A stretch of DNA of 64,000 nucleotides from Ascoidea asiatica (taxonomy: Eukaryota; Ascomycota; Saccharomycetes; Ascoideales; Ascoideaceae). The stretch is taken from positions 744,001 to 808,000 of the forward strand of contig BCKQ01000002.1 in NCBI GenBank assembly GCA_001600695.1. The letters are read 5' to 3'. Position 1 is the stretch's first letter, and every line of letters starts with the position of its first letter. The notes beneath the pieces were generated by a model that made no database searches, was not told the origin of the DNA, and worked only from the letters and a program-made list of their open reading frames with translations. Of this stretch, positions 8,105-17,268 are shown in pieces. A program made the position numbers and the translations under genes.

Positions 8105-10282
8105 ATGTCAATAAACTATGAACCAGAAGATAATGAACCCTATGGAATTTTGAGTGATGATGAACAGGATTTAATTAATCCAGAAGAAAAAGAGAGATTG
8201 GTTAAACTTAGAGAACAAAAATTACAAGAATTGAAACTTATAGAACAACAATTATCACCCACTAAAGCAAAACAAATACCAGAAAAAGAGAAAATAATAT
8301 TTCCAAAGAAATTCAATTCAGAATTAGATTTTCCAAAAAAAAATAAAATTGAAAAAAATTCTGAAATATATAATAATAATACTTACAATTCAAAAGATAT
8401 ATATCAAAGGAGTAAATCTTTGAAACAAGAGTATTACAAGAATAAATATAGTAATAAAAGTTCAGATGTTTCTAAAAATGTAGTGAAGAAATCCAATATT
8501 GCAGATAAATTGCAAGAAACTTATAAAATTGAAAAAATTGAAAGAGAACAAAAAGAACATTTTATGAAATCAAGAGTGTTTACATTTGGATTAGATAATG
8601 ATGCAGATTTTTTAGAAATTGAACCAATTAAAGTTTTTGATGAAAAGGATAAACATTCTGGACATAATTTATCAGTAAGATATCTAAAAGAAGAATTAAT
8701 TGATAAATTATTAGAAGATAAAAAAATTTTAAGATTAAATAAATTATTTTCAAAAATATATCCACCAAAGTTTAAAGAACCAGAATATTCAAACTGGGTT
8801 GTAATTGGTATAATTTCAAATAAAAGTGAAGTTAAAATTTCTTCAAATGGTAAAAAATATATAAAATTTATTTTAACAGATTTTAATTTAACTTTAAGTT
8901 TAATATTATTTGATCAAGCATTTGAGAAATATTGGAAATGTAAAATTGGTGATATTATTGGAATTTTAAATCCAAGTATTTCACCATATTTTAATAATAT
9001 CAAAAAAATTAAAACATTTAATTTAATTTTAAATACAGAATTTAATTCAATTTTAGAAATTGGTAAATGTAAAGATTTTGGAATTTGTAAATTTAAAAAT
9101 TTTAAAAATGGACAAAATTGTGATACACCAATTAATATATCTAGAACACAATATTGTTATTATCATCAAGATATTTCATTACAAAAATATGCATCCAAAA
9201 GATTGGAGATTAGTAGTGCATCAGGATCTGGAGCTCCAATGAATAATAAAAATGGTAATAGTTTATCAAATAAAAAACAAATATTTATGAATAAGAATTA
9301 TAAAACAAATAATGAAAAAAGTTTCGGAATGAAGATCATTGAAGATCCATTTAATAATAATAACAATTCAATAAATGACGGAGAAAATAGATTATTTTTC
9401 ACAAATGTTCATAGTAAAAGAGCTTTTTTTGATGATAAATATTCTAATCCTGAAATGTTAAAAAACATTGATATAAAGAAAAAAAAAATAGAGACCAAAA
9501 AAAAAGAAAATGAACTAAGAACAAAATTAATGCAAATTAAAGGTGGAGAAAGTTTAAGAGGATTATTAGAAACAGAGGATGAAAAATTTGAGAAAAAAAA
9601 AATTATGGAAGTTGCATTTACTCCAGAAGTTTTAGTGAAATTAGGATTTGATCCAACTAGAAATGCATATGATTCCGGAAATGGAAGTAGTAATGTAATA
9701 ATTAAGAAACAAAGTAAAGATACATTTAAAGAATTAGAAAAAATACGTAAAAATAAAAGGAATTATTTATCACCATCAAAGAGATCAGTTGCAAAAAGGA
9801 AAAAAGAATGGAATGAAACATTTGCAAAAGCTAAAGAATATTCCAAAATAGTTGAAAATGAAAATGAAGAAGGTGGAAAAGATAGTTTAATGATTGAAAA
9901 AGAAAAAGAGAATAATAGAAAATTATTAGTTAAACCACTTAATGAAAAAATTAAACTTGTAGCGAAAAAAGATTTGCTTGCGAAATTTCTTGAAGCTTCT
10001 GAAAAGGGTACTAAAAAAGTTTCAAATGATGATCAAAATGATAATAATCAAGTTGATGAGAAAAAGAGAAAGAATGATAGTAATAATGATAATGACAGTG
10101 ATAATGAAAGTGGTAGTGATAGTGAATTTGAAATTGATTTTGAAGATAAAAATATTGATTATAAGAAAGTTCTAGGTGGTTTAAAGATTGGAAAAGAAAA
10201 AATTAAAAAAGGAAACACGAGTAACAAAATGAGTGAGAATGCAAGTAGTGAAAAGAAAACACAAGACATGAATAACGAATAA
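8105..10282 (+). CDS. MCM10: DNA replication protein Mcm10
   Basis: 725 aa from ATG 8105; the frame extends upstream only through TTG and other non-ATG codons. The central OB-fold is at about residues 230-340 (NWVVIGIISNKSEVKISSNG, then FILTDFNLTLSLILFD), followed by the Mcm10 zinc finger with C at KCKDFGIC and a final CYYHQD pair at about 325-360. Mcm10 binds the Cdc45-Mcm2-7-GINS helicase and polymerase alpha and is needed to activate origins. The N-terminus is coiled-coil-like; the C-terminal third is Lys/Glu-rich with acidic DNDSDNESGSDSEFEID repeats near 670-690. A conserved block FTPEVLVKLGFDPT at about 500 marks the fungal family. Confidence 0.93.
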   Translation: MSINYEPEDNEPYGILSDDEQDLINPEEKERLVKLREQKLQELKLIEQQLSPTKAKQIPEKEKIIFPKKFNSELDFPKKNKIEKNSEIYNNNTYNSKDIYQRSKSLKQEYYKNKYSNKSSDVSKNVVKKSNIADKLQETYKIEKIEREQKEHFMKSRVFTFGLDNDADFLEIEPIKVFDEKDKHSGHNLSVRYLKEELIDKLLEDKKILRLNKLFSKIYPPKFKEPEYSNWVVIGIISNKSEVKISSNGKKYIKFILTDFNLTLSLILFDQAFEKYWKCKIGDIIGILNPSISPYFNNIKKIKTFNLILNTEFNSILEIGKCKDFGICKFKNFKNGQNCDTPINISRTQYCYYHQDISLQKYASKRLEISSASGSGAPMNNKNGNSLSNKKQIFMNKNYKTNNEKSFGMKIIEDPFNNNNNSINDGENRLFFTNVHSKRAFFDDKYSNPEMLKNIDIKKKKIETKKKENELRTKLMQIKGGESLRGLLETEDEKFEKKKIMEVAFTPEVLVKLGFDPTRNAYDSGNGSSNVIIKKQSKDTFKELEKIRKNKRNYLSPSKRSVAKRKKEWNETFAKAKEYSKIVENENEEGGKDSLMIEKEKENNRKLLVKPLNEKIKLVAKKDLLAKFLEASEKGTKKVSNDDQNDNNQVDEKKRKNDSNNDNDSDNESGSDSEFEIDFEDKNIDYKKVLGGLKIGKEKIKKGNTSNKMSENASSEKKTQDMNNE

Positions 10283-10640
10283 CGATTAAAGTGACATTGC
10301 TATAATGAACGACTTCATTGACTTTAATCACAAATGACTGAACATTGTAAAATCACAAGAAGCTCAGGAAGCAAAAGTACCAGAAAAAAGAAAGGTCTAA
10401 ATGATTATCAGTATCAACAACATATATATAAGTCACAAGACATTACATAATCACTATCCACTTTGGCGGAAAATCGAAATAAATCTGAAAAATGAAAGTG
10501 AAATTGAGATTCGAATGCAATTTCTGTTTCTGTTTGTGTTTTGGGAACTGAAAGAAGTAGCCAGTTTTATCAAAGGTTATCAGTGAAGTAATTCAGATAG
10601 AGATAATTGTAGTAGCGGAAGAAAAAGAATATAAAACAAT
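10283..10640 (+). other. Spacer MCM10 / MRPL39
   Basis: 358 bp between same-strand genes; a 61-codon ORF at 10401-10586 has no homology I recognise and looks fortuitous. Serves as 3' end of MCM10 and promoter of MRPL39. Confidence 0.4.
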
Positions 10641-10965
10641 ATGGCAAGTATGTGTGATGTGTGGAGTTCATTACTTTAACAGTAATGCAATAGAGACCTT
10701 ATCGAAAAAAATTTCAAACTAACTTACTAACAATTGAATTTTCATTTATTCAGAGGCTAAAACAAGAACAACATTAATCAAATTGATATCAAGTGCAGGC
10801 ACTGGATATATGAGATATATAACAAGACCAAGAACAGCTCCTGCCGTTACTCAAGTTAGATATGATCCTCTAGTTAAAAGACATGTATTATTCACTGAAT
10901 TAAAAAAAAGAAAAGCTGCAGATGTTAAACCATTAAGTTTCGAAAGACCAACTAGAATCTTTTAA
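10641..10965 (+). CDS. MRPL39: Mitochondrial ribosomal protein bL33m (Mrpl39), spliced
   Basis: Join of exon 1 at 10641-10647 (ATGGCAA, 7 nt) and exon 2 at 10754-10965, giving 72 aa. Splicing makes an N-terminus [18 protein letters not shown] that aligns with the yeast Mrpl39 start; the following GTGYMRYI and [16 protein letters not shown] are the bL33 signature. The protein sits in the large mitoribosomal subunit near the E site by family knowledge. Length matches (70 aa in S. cerevisiae). Without the intron exon 2 lacks a sensible ATG start, which decides the model. Same strand as MCM10. Confidence 0.93.
10648..10753 (+). other. Spliceosomal intron in MRPL39 (106 nt)
   Basis: 5' splice site GTATGT at 10648-10653, branch site TACTAAC at 10725-10731, and 3' splice site TTCAG ending at 10753, 23 nt after the branch adenosine at 10730. 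All three match yeast consensus exactly. The intron interrupts codon 3 after its first base. Confidence 0.93.
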
Positions 10966-11621
10966 TAAAGTTATCAATGATTCAATTTACAAATTAAAGT
11001 ATATGAACAAAAACTCAAAGCTTGAATGAATAAGTTAATTTTTAAATCCTGTATATATATATATATATAATAAAATGTAACATAATGAATAGAACAACGA
11101 TTGTTAAGCTCATTTAGCACCAATTCTATCCCTTGCATTGAATTCTCCTTCTTCTTTACACTCGATGACTTTCAATCACCACAAACACCACTGGAAGCAG
11201 TTTGAAAAGGTTGAATCAAAGAGCGAATGCTGAGTGTTGGGTGTTAGTAGTTCCTTACTTGCCACATAAATTCAATATTTCCCAATTAGAACTTACTTTC
11301 CACCTTATGGCGCATTTTTTCCTAATCGCGAGAACTTTTTATTTGTTTGTTTACTTTTGAGTGATACAAATAAATTCTGATTTTGATTAAGAATAAGAAT
11401 ATCCATAATTTTTTCGATATTTATTTATTATTTTTTACTTCAACCTCTTATTCACAATTATCCAATTGATTTTTATAATATACTTCCTTATTGAACAATT
11501 ATATTTATATTACCTAAATTGTTCATTCTCAAACTTAAATTTATTCAAAAAACTATTATTAATACTCTTAACCTTTTAATCATTTAGTCTACTAAAGTTT
11601 TCAAGTATTCAAGTTGTTAAA
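10966..11621 (+). promoter_or_regulatory. UNG1 upstream region with TCGCGA motif
   Basis: 656 bp. A TA-dinucleotide run lies at about 11052-11068. GC content rises at 11100-11340. TCGCGA at about 11326-11331, a WCGCGW-type site, lies about 290 bp before the UNG1 start. No gene seen. Confidence 0.35.
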
Positions 11622-13223
11622 ATGAATTCAATAGTCTTAGAAAATAAAGATAATAAAAGGAAATCAATTACTGATTTCTTTAAAGTTATTAAATCTCCTA
11701 ATAAAATAAATAAAAATGATTCAGAAAATAAGGAAAATATTATAATTGAATCTGAAAAAAATGATGAAATTTTAATTAATAATAAAGAAAATATTAAACC
11801 TAAAGATAATCTTAAAAATGATTTTGATAATAATAATGAAAATATTTTAAAACCAATTATTTTGAATATCAATTCAGACAATAAATTGATGAATAAACCC
11901 AAATCCTTAGATTCAACAATACTTAAAATTGATGATAAAATTAATAATTTACTCAAAAGATCTTCTCCAATTAAATCCAATAAAATTGAAAATGAAAATG
12001 ATATATATGAAAACAAAAATGAAAATGAAAAAGATACTATAAAAGAAAAACTAGAAGAAAAGCAAAAAGAAATTGAAGTTAAATTAGAAACTAAAACAGA
12101 AAATACAACTGAAAATGAAAATTCAATATCCAATAATACTACAATCAAATCTAACTCACTTGAAAATGATTCCAATAAATTTATGTCCAATAGTTCCTTC
12201 AAAATAAACAAAATAAATAACTCCAAATCTACTGAAATGAAAATAATACCTAAATCCACTATTTCTTCATCAAAAAATATTCCCAGTTCTTCTTCATCAT
12301 CATCATCTTCTTCAACATCCGTGAAAAGAAAAGCTCATCAAATGACTTTAACAAATATGTCGACAGTAAAAAGATTTAAATCTTCATTTGATAAACAAGC
12401 TTGGATAAATTCATTATCTCAACAAAATAAAGAATTATTACAGCTTGAAATAAATACAATTGAAGATTCTTGGTTAGAATTAATGCATAAAGAATTCACG
12501 AAACCATATTTCCTAACTTTAAAAAGATTTTTAAGATCTGAAAAAAGTTCTCGTCAAGTTGTTTTTCCACCTGAAAAAGATATTTATTCATGGACAAGAT
12601 TAACTCCTGTTAATAATGTTAAAGTTTTAATCTTAGGTCAAGATCCTTATCATAATTTCAATCAAGCTCATGGTTTAGCATTTTCTGTTAAAAAACCAAC
12701 AATTCCACCTCCTTCTTTAAAAAATATTTATAAATGTATAAATATTGATTATCCAAATTTTGAAATTCCATTGGGTAAAAAATTAACTGGGGATTTAACT
12801 TCTTGGGCTCAACAAGGTGTACTTATGTTAAATACTTGTTTAACTGTTAGAGCTCATAATGCAAATTCTCATTCAAAAAAAGGTTGGGAATTATTTACAG
12901 AAACTACGATTAAAAGTTTATTGAATTATAAAAATAAAATTGAAAGAAAAGGTATTGTAATTTTAGCTTGGGGTTCTCCTGCTCAAAAAAGAATTGAAGG
13001 TATTGGTTATAGAAAATTAAATAATGAAAATCAAAATTTATTATTGAAATCTGTTCATCCAAGTCCATTAAGTGCTTCAAGAGGGTTTTTTCAATGTCAA
13101 CATTTTAAAAGATGTAATCAATGGTTATTAGATAATTCCAATGGTGAAGATATGATTGATTGGGCTTTAGTTTCAAATAATACTTTAAAGACTTCAAAGA
13201 AACCATCTATTGAAGAAAAATAA
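11622..13223 (+). CDS. UNG1: Uracil-DNA glycosylase
   Basis: 533 aa, family 1 UDG. Catalytic water-activating loop GQDPYHN with Asp at residue 341; Leu-intercalation/catalytic His loop HPSPLSASRG with His at 479; uracil-binding VLMLNT at about 405. The C-terminal ~270 residues are strongly conserved (VFPPEKDIYSWTRLTPVN onward). Ung1 removes uracil from DNA in nucleus and mitochondria, starting base excision repair. The N-terminus is unusually long: about 250 disordered Lys/Asn/Glu/Ser-rich residues, against about 90 in S. cerevisiae, including a nine-residue-plus Ser run encoded by TCT/TCA repeats near 12286-12320. KRKSITDFF at residues 12-20 resembles a PCNA-interaction box with the Gln missing. 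Confidence 0.96.
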   Translation: MNSIVLENKDNKRKSITDFFKVIKSPNKINKNDSENKENIIIESEKNDEILINNKENIKPKDNLKNDFDNNNENILKPIILNINSDNKLMNKPKSLDSTILKIDDKINNLLKRSSPIKSNKIENENDIYENKNENEKDTIKEKLEEKQKEIEVKLETKTENTTENENSISNNTTIKSNSLENDSNKFMSNSSFKINKINNSKSTEMKIIPKSTISSSKNIPSSSSSSSSSSTSVKRKAHQMTLTNMSTVKRFKSSFDKQAWINSLSQQNKELLQLEINTIEDSWLELMHKEFTKPYFLTLKRFLRSEKSSRQVVFPPEKDIYSWTRLTPVNNVKVLILGQDPYHNFNQAHGLAFSVKKPTIPPPSLKNIYKCINIDYPNFEIPLGKKLTGDLTSWAQQGVLMLNTCLTVRAHNANSHSKKGWELFTETTIKSLLNYKNKIERKGIVILAWGSPAQKRIEGIGYRKLNNENQNLLLKSVHPSPLSASRGFFQCQHFKRCNQWLLDNSNGEDMIDWALVSNNTLKTSKKPSIEEK

Positions 13224-14347
13224 AAAATACAAATTTCCCCATTTGTTTTTATATTTTTTTTCAAATTCACTTTCTTTCACTATCTTCTCTTAAAATATCC
13301 TGTTTTCAAATATCCTCTCTTTTTTTATACCCTTCAATTGAATTGAACCATATTTTCATATTTGAATTATATATTATGTAACATTAATCTTAACATCTGA
13401 ATTTATTTTAATTCCAACTTTCCTTTGAATTTTGACTAAACTTGAGTCACTTGCTAATTCGATTCAAAATTTCTTATCATTTCATTAAAAAAATCTATAT
13501 AAAAATTACTCTGAATGATTTCGAATGTATTTTATTTGATAATATTTTTGATAATTATTCATATTGAAATTTCATTGCCAGTAATACTATGAGATCATTT
13601 GATAAGTTTTTCAGTAACGTTGATGTATTAACTGTTATTTTAATAAAGGAATAACTCTCAACCCAATTTTCATATATTTTAAACCATTTTAGGTTGGTTA
13701 GGTTGAAATAGAAGTTCTTTAAAAAAATATACTTCGCAAATAACTTTTCGAAATAAGGCTATGTCTGCTAAATGCTTCACTTCGGTATTCAGATTACTTG
13801 CATATTTCCCGGGGTTTCAAATTTCTGGTATTTAAAATAAAATTCAGGCAATTCAAATAAAAAAAGCAGTCAATTAAATTAAGTTAAACACTATTTGAAA
13901 GGGTTTTTGGTGAATGAACTGATTCAAAAGTATTAAGAAATTGTTGGATTGAGAGGAAAGTCAAAAAATTTCTATTTTTTGATATCCCGAATCAAGTAGC
14001 TCTTCTATTAATAGGATAAATTGATTAATATTCAGGAACGTATTGCATTCTTAACAATTTTTTTTTCTTTCTTTGGAAGATCGACAACACATAATTTTCG
14101 AAAAAGTTTCCTTGAATATCACAAATTATAATTTTGTAAGATTAATAGAAAATATTTTAATGATTAAGATTGAATTGAGAATAATTAAAATACGATTAAA
14201 TGAAATATAAATAAAGAATGAATTTCTCTCTTTTTATTGTTTTAAGATATATAAATTATAATTATCTTTAATATCTTTAATTAAGTCATTCTTTTTATTT
14301 CAATAATATTTATTCTCTTTTAACTACATAAAATTATATTTTCAAAA
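13224..14347. other. 1.1-kb spacer UNG1 / wall protein gene
   Basis: Holds the UNG1 3' end and, presumably, the long promoter of the downstream wall protein gene. Local features: CCCGGGG at about 13808-13814, several A/T runs, and TATATAAAT-like sequence near 14248. No ORF above 60 codons or RNA gene seen. Confidence 0.4.
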
Positions 14348-15121
14348 ATGCAATTCATTATTACAGCTGCTTTAATTTCTGCTTTATTAACTAAATCATA
14401 CGCTGATCAAGCAATGACATTAACAGTTGAAGGAGATGGTTATGATAATGCTGAACTTTCAGTTGGAACAGATAGTTATATAATTGTTGGATCAAGTGAT
14501 CCATTAACTTTCACACTTGAAGAACCTTCAGGATATGTTTTAACATCAGATAATTTATATTTAGGATTTGATACTGATGGATTATCAGAAGTTGATGAAA
14601 ATAGTAGATCAAAAGATTTTGGTATTACTGATGGTTATTTACGTTTTGCAACACAAGGTATAAATACTTTCTATACTTGTAAAGTCGATGGATTACAAAA
14701 AGTTTATAATTATGATTGTTCTTCAGTTTCTGGTGCTTCATCTTCAGTTAGTATTAAAATTGCAGTCAATGCTTCAGGTTCTTCATCTTCTGGTTCTGCT
14801 TCAGCATCCGCTTCAACTGAAACTTCATCTGCTTCATCTGCAGCTACAACTATTGCTTCTTCATCTGCAGTTATTCCATTAGTTTCTGCTTTATCATCTG
14901 AAGTACCAGTTTCCTCAGCTATCACAGCTGATGCATCATTAACTTCTGGATCTCTTGCAGCAGTTGATGCTAGCACTTCAGTTCCAGTTGTTTCTTCTTC
15001 AAATTCAACCAACTCATCATCCACTTCTGCTAGTATTGTTTTAGCTACTGGTGGTTCTAATAAACTTACAAGTTTTGGAGTTGCTGGATTAGCTGGATTA
15101 GTTGCTTTAAATTTATTATAA
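14348..15121 (+). CDS. GPI-anchored Ser/Ala-rich cell wall mannoprotein (Cwp1-like)
   Basis: 257 aa. Signal peptide at residues 1-19 with predicted cleavage after SYA. A folded-looking domain follows to about 130, with only two Cys (CKVDGL and DCSS). A Ser/Ala/Thr-rich stalk (about 130-235) is a likely O-mannosylation region. The C-terminal hydrophobic tail FGVAGLAGLVALNLL after SNKLTS is a typical GPI-attachment signal. Overall plan and the motif FGITDGYLRF resemble yeast Cwp1 (FSIKDGHL). Covalent linkage to beta-1,6-glucan is expected for the class, not shown here. Codon use is GCT/TCT/GTT-rich, suggesting strong expression. Confidence 0.8.
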   Translation: MQFIITAALISALLTKSYADQAMTLTVEGDGYDNAELSVGTDSYIIVGSSDPLTFTLEEPSGYVLTSDNLYLGFDTDGLSEVDENSRSKDFGITDGYLRFATQGINTFYTCKVDGLQKVYNYDCSSVSGASSSVSIKIAVNASGSSSSGSASASASTETSSASSAATTIASSSAVIPLVSALSSEVPVSSAITADASLTSGSLAAVDASTSVPVVSSSNSTNSSSTSASIVLATGGSNKLTSFGVAGLAGLVALNLL

Positions 15122-15468
15122 TCTAGTTATTTTCCAATTAAAAGTTCATTTTTAAGTCATACATTTGGCTTTAAAAACCATTTCAATTCTTATTTAGATT
15201 TAAATTAGTGTTTTAATCAATTTTTATTAATTTTCATCTTCCTTTAACATTATTATTCAATTTATTCACGCTTCTTTTAAATTCTTTATCACTGTATGTA
15301 ACTTTAACGTTAATAAAATATTCACCGCCAATACATTTCATTTGGTAAATGAATCAGTGATTCTTTTTCAGTAGTTTTTTCTCATTAAGTGATAAAAACA
15401 ATAAACAAGATCGTCACTTTCTAAAAACACTATTTTTATAGATCTAATTGATATTTTTTTAAGTTTTT
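15122..15468 (+). other. Spacer between wall protein gene and tRNA-Gln
   Basis: 347 bp. AT-rich, with TTAACGTTAA at about 15304-15313, a perfect 10-bp palindrome. Nothing else recognised. Confidence 0.35.
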
Positions 15469-15540
15469 GGTTGTATGGTGTAGTTGGTTATCACTTTCGG
15501 TTTTGATCCGGATAACCCCGGTTCGAATCCGGGTACGACC
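15469..15540 (+). tRNA. tRNA-Gln (anticodon UUG)
   Basis: 72 nt. The acceptor stem GGUUGUA pairs with UACGACC, including one G-U. The anticodon stem UUCGG/CCGGA closes loop UUUUGAU, with anticodon TTG at 15503-15505. The T arm CCCCG-GUUCGAAU-CCGGG is perfect and contains the B box GGTTCGAATCC. No CCA is encoded and there is no intron, as in eukaryotes. The sequence is nearly that of S. cerevisiae tRNA-Gln(UUG). Confidence 0.97.
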
Positions 15541-15546
15541 TTTCCA

Positions 15547-15555
15547 TTTTTTTTT
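15547..15555 (+). terminator. RNA polymerase III terminator of tRNA-Gln
   Basis: Run of nine T residues starting 6 nt after the mature 3' end, the standard Pol III stop signal. Confidence 0.85.
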
Positions 15556-16209
15556 GTTCTGTTTTTTTATAGTTCTTTTTGATGAGAGTCTCGCTAAAAA
15601 CACAAGAAAGTGGACTCTCCAGAATTGTTATTTACAACTGTTGAAGAATATATTATGAACACTCTTCAAATATAAGTCAAATACACCATAATCAAATAGT
15701 GGAAATCAAGTGGAGATTTTATCACAACATGCTATCTTTTCAATTTATATGGAGTCCATTTTTTCAATCATTAAACGCACTAAAATTAAGTTTCTTACTA
15801 TCTGAATGTTTTATTAATAGTTGAATCCTTCACATTCACAATATAGTTAGGTCAGTCAATAATTAATAATGATTGTGGTTTCTTGCTTTTTTTGCAGCCA
15901 TTTTATGAAAAGCCTTTGTTTATATTTATTTTTTATTAATTACTGATTTTTGGTATGAATTTGATATGAAAATGAAAAAATTATTTACTTCTTGATTAGA
16001 AATTCATATGTTTTGAACTTTCTTGAAAATATTAGATTTGATGATTGAAAATCATATTTAATAACTCAATTTCTCATTAATAATTTCATGAATTTTTGCA
16101 TAATATTCTTTCATTGATCAAGACAATTTCAATATTCAATTTTCATATTCAATTTTTTAATAATATTCTTTTAATCATAATAATTATATATTTATATCAG
16201 TTTATAAAG
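15556..16209 (+). other. Upstream region of the alcohol dehydrogenase gene
   Basis: 654 bp. AT-rich; the open frame continues upstream of the ADH ATG through TTG and hydrophobic codons (16096-16209) but lacks an ATG. No tRNA or other RNA gene seen. Confidence 0.4.
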
Positions 16210-17268
16210 ATGATTTCAATTCCAAAAACTCAAAAAGCTTATATCTATAATCATGAATCAAAAAAATTAGAATTTGTCACTGATTATCCAGTTCCAAAAT
16301 TAAAATTAAATCAAGCTTTACTAAAAGTAAAAGCAGCTGGTTTATGTCATAGTGATTTAAGTTTTTTAGATGGTATTATGTCATTTAAAAATTCTTTTAT
16401 TATGGGTCATGAAATTTGTGGTGAATTAATTGATATAAATATCAATACTTCAAATTCTGATTCAAAATATAAATTAAATGATTATAAATTAGGTAACCTT
16501 TTTACAATTGTCGGTGTAAATCCATGTAGAAATTGTTTAAATTGTTTAAATGGGTTTGAATCAACTTGCATTGGTAATAATGGTTTATATTTTGGTATTG
16601 GTAAAGATGGGGGTTTTGGTCAATATTTATCTGTTGATATTGAACATTTAATTCATGTTCCTGATTCTTTACAAAATTCTCCTGAAATTTGCGCAATTGG
16701 TACTGATGCAATTGTTACTCCTTATCATGCTTTAAAAAGAATTAAAAATTTAAATGGTATGTATAAACTTTTAATTATTGGTCTTGGTGGTTTGGGTTTG
16801 AATGCTCTTCAATTAGCTAAAAAAGCTTTTGGTGCTTATGTAATTTGTACTGATTTGAAAGAAAGTCAAAGAAAAAAAGCTATTGAATTCGGTGCTGATG
16901 AAGTTTTTGAATATTTACCTGAAACTCCTTTGAATGTAGATTCTGTTGCTGATTTTGTCAGAATTACTTCAACTGTTGCTGATGGTATTTTTCACTTAAG
17001 ATCAAATGGTCAATTTCTTTTAGTTGGAGTGAATCCAGGTGGTTTTAATTTATCAATAAAAGAAACTTTCAAAATTGTTTCAATGGAATTATCCATAATT
17101 TCTTCTTGTTGGGGTTCAAAACAAGATCAAATTGAAGTTTTGCAATTGCTAGCTGATAAAAAAATAATTCCTCAATTTAAAACTTTTTCATTATTTAGTG
17201 ATCTATTAGAAAAAATGGATGATATGGCTAATGGAAAATTGATTGATAGAGCTGTTTTCATCCCTTAA
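16210..17268 (+). CDS. Zinc-dependent medium-chain alcohol dehydrogenase
   Basis: 352 aa from ATG 16210; the 38 codons open upstream start at TTG and are not used. Catalytic zinc ligands are visible as Cys46 (GLCHSD) and His67-Glu68 (GHE); the third is probably Asp166 in TDAIVTPYHAL, the arrangement of bacterial secondary-alcohol dehydrogenases rather than the Cys of Adh1. Four Cys of the structural zinc loop occur in CRNCLNCLNGFESTC. The Rossmann motif GLGGLG is near residue 197. It oxidises or reduces an alcohol/carbonyl pair with NAD(P); the Asp ligand suggests secondary alcohols (inference). It is not a typical Adh1 fermentative enzyme, and no neighbouring gene points to a pathway. Confidence 0.85.
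   Translation: MISIPKTQKAYIYNHESKKLEFVTDYPVPKLKLNQALLKVKAAGLCHSDLSFLDGIMSFKNSFIMGHEICGELIDININTSNSDSKYKLNDYKLGNLFTIVGVNPCRNCLNCLNGFESTCIGNNGLYFGIGKDGGFGQYLSVDIEHLIHVPDSLQNSPEICAIGTDAIVTPYHALKRIKNLNGMYKLLIIGLGGLGLNALQLAKKAFGAYVICTDLKESQRKKAIEFGADEVFEYLPETPLNVDSVADFVRITSTVADGIFHLRSNGQFLLVGVNPGGFNLSIKETFKIVSMELSIISSCWGSKQDQIEVLQLLADKKIIPQFKTFSLFSDLLEKMDDMANGKLIDRAVFIP

Noticed and set aside
15467-15658. 63-codon ORF over the tRNA gene
   Set aside because: It is read through tRNA-Gln, whose cloverleaf, B box and Pol III terminator are unambiguous.
16096-16209. N-terminal extension of the alcohol dehydrogenase with a hydrophobic stretch
   Set aside because: The extended frame begins with TTG; the ATG at 16210 gives normal family numbering (zinc ligands at 46 and 67).
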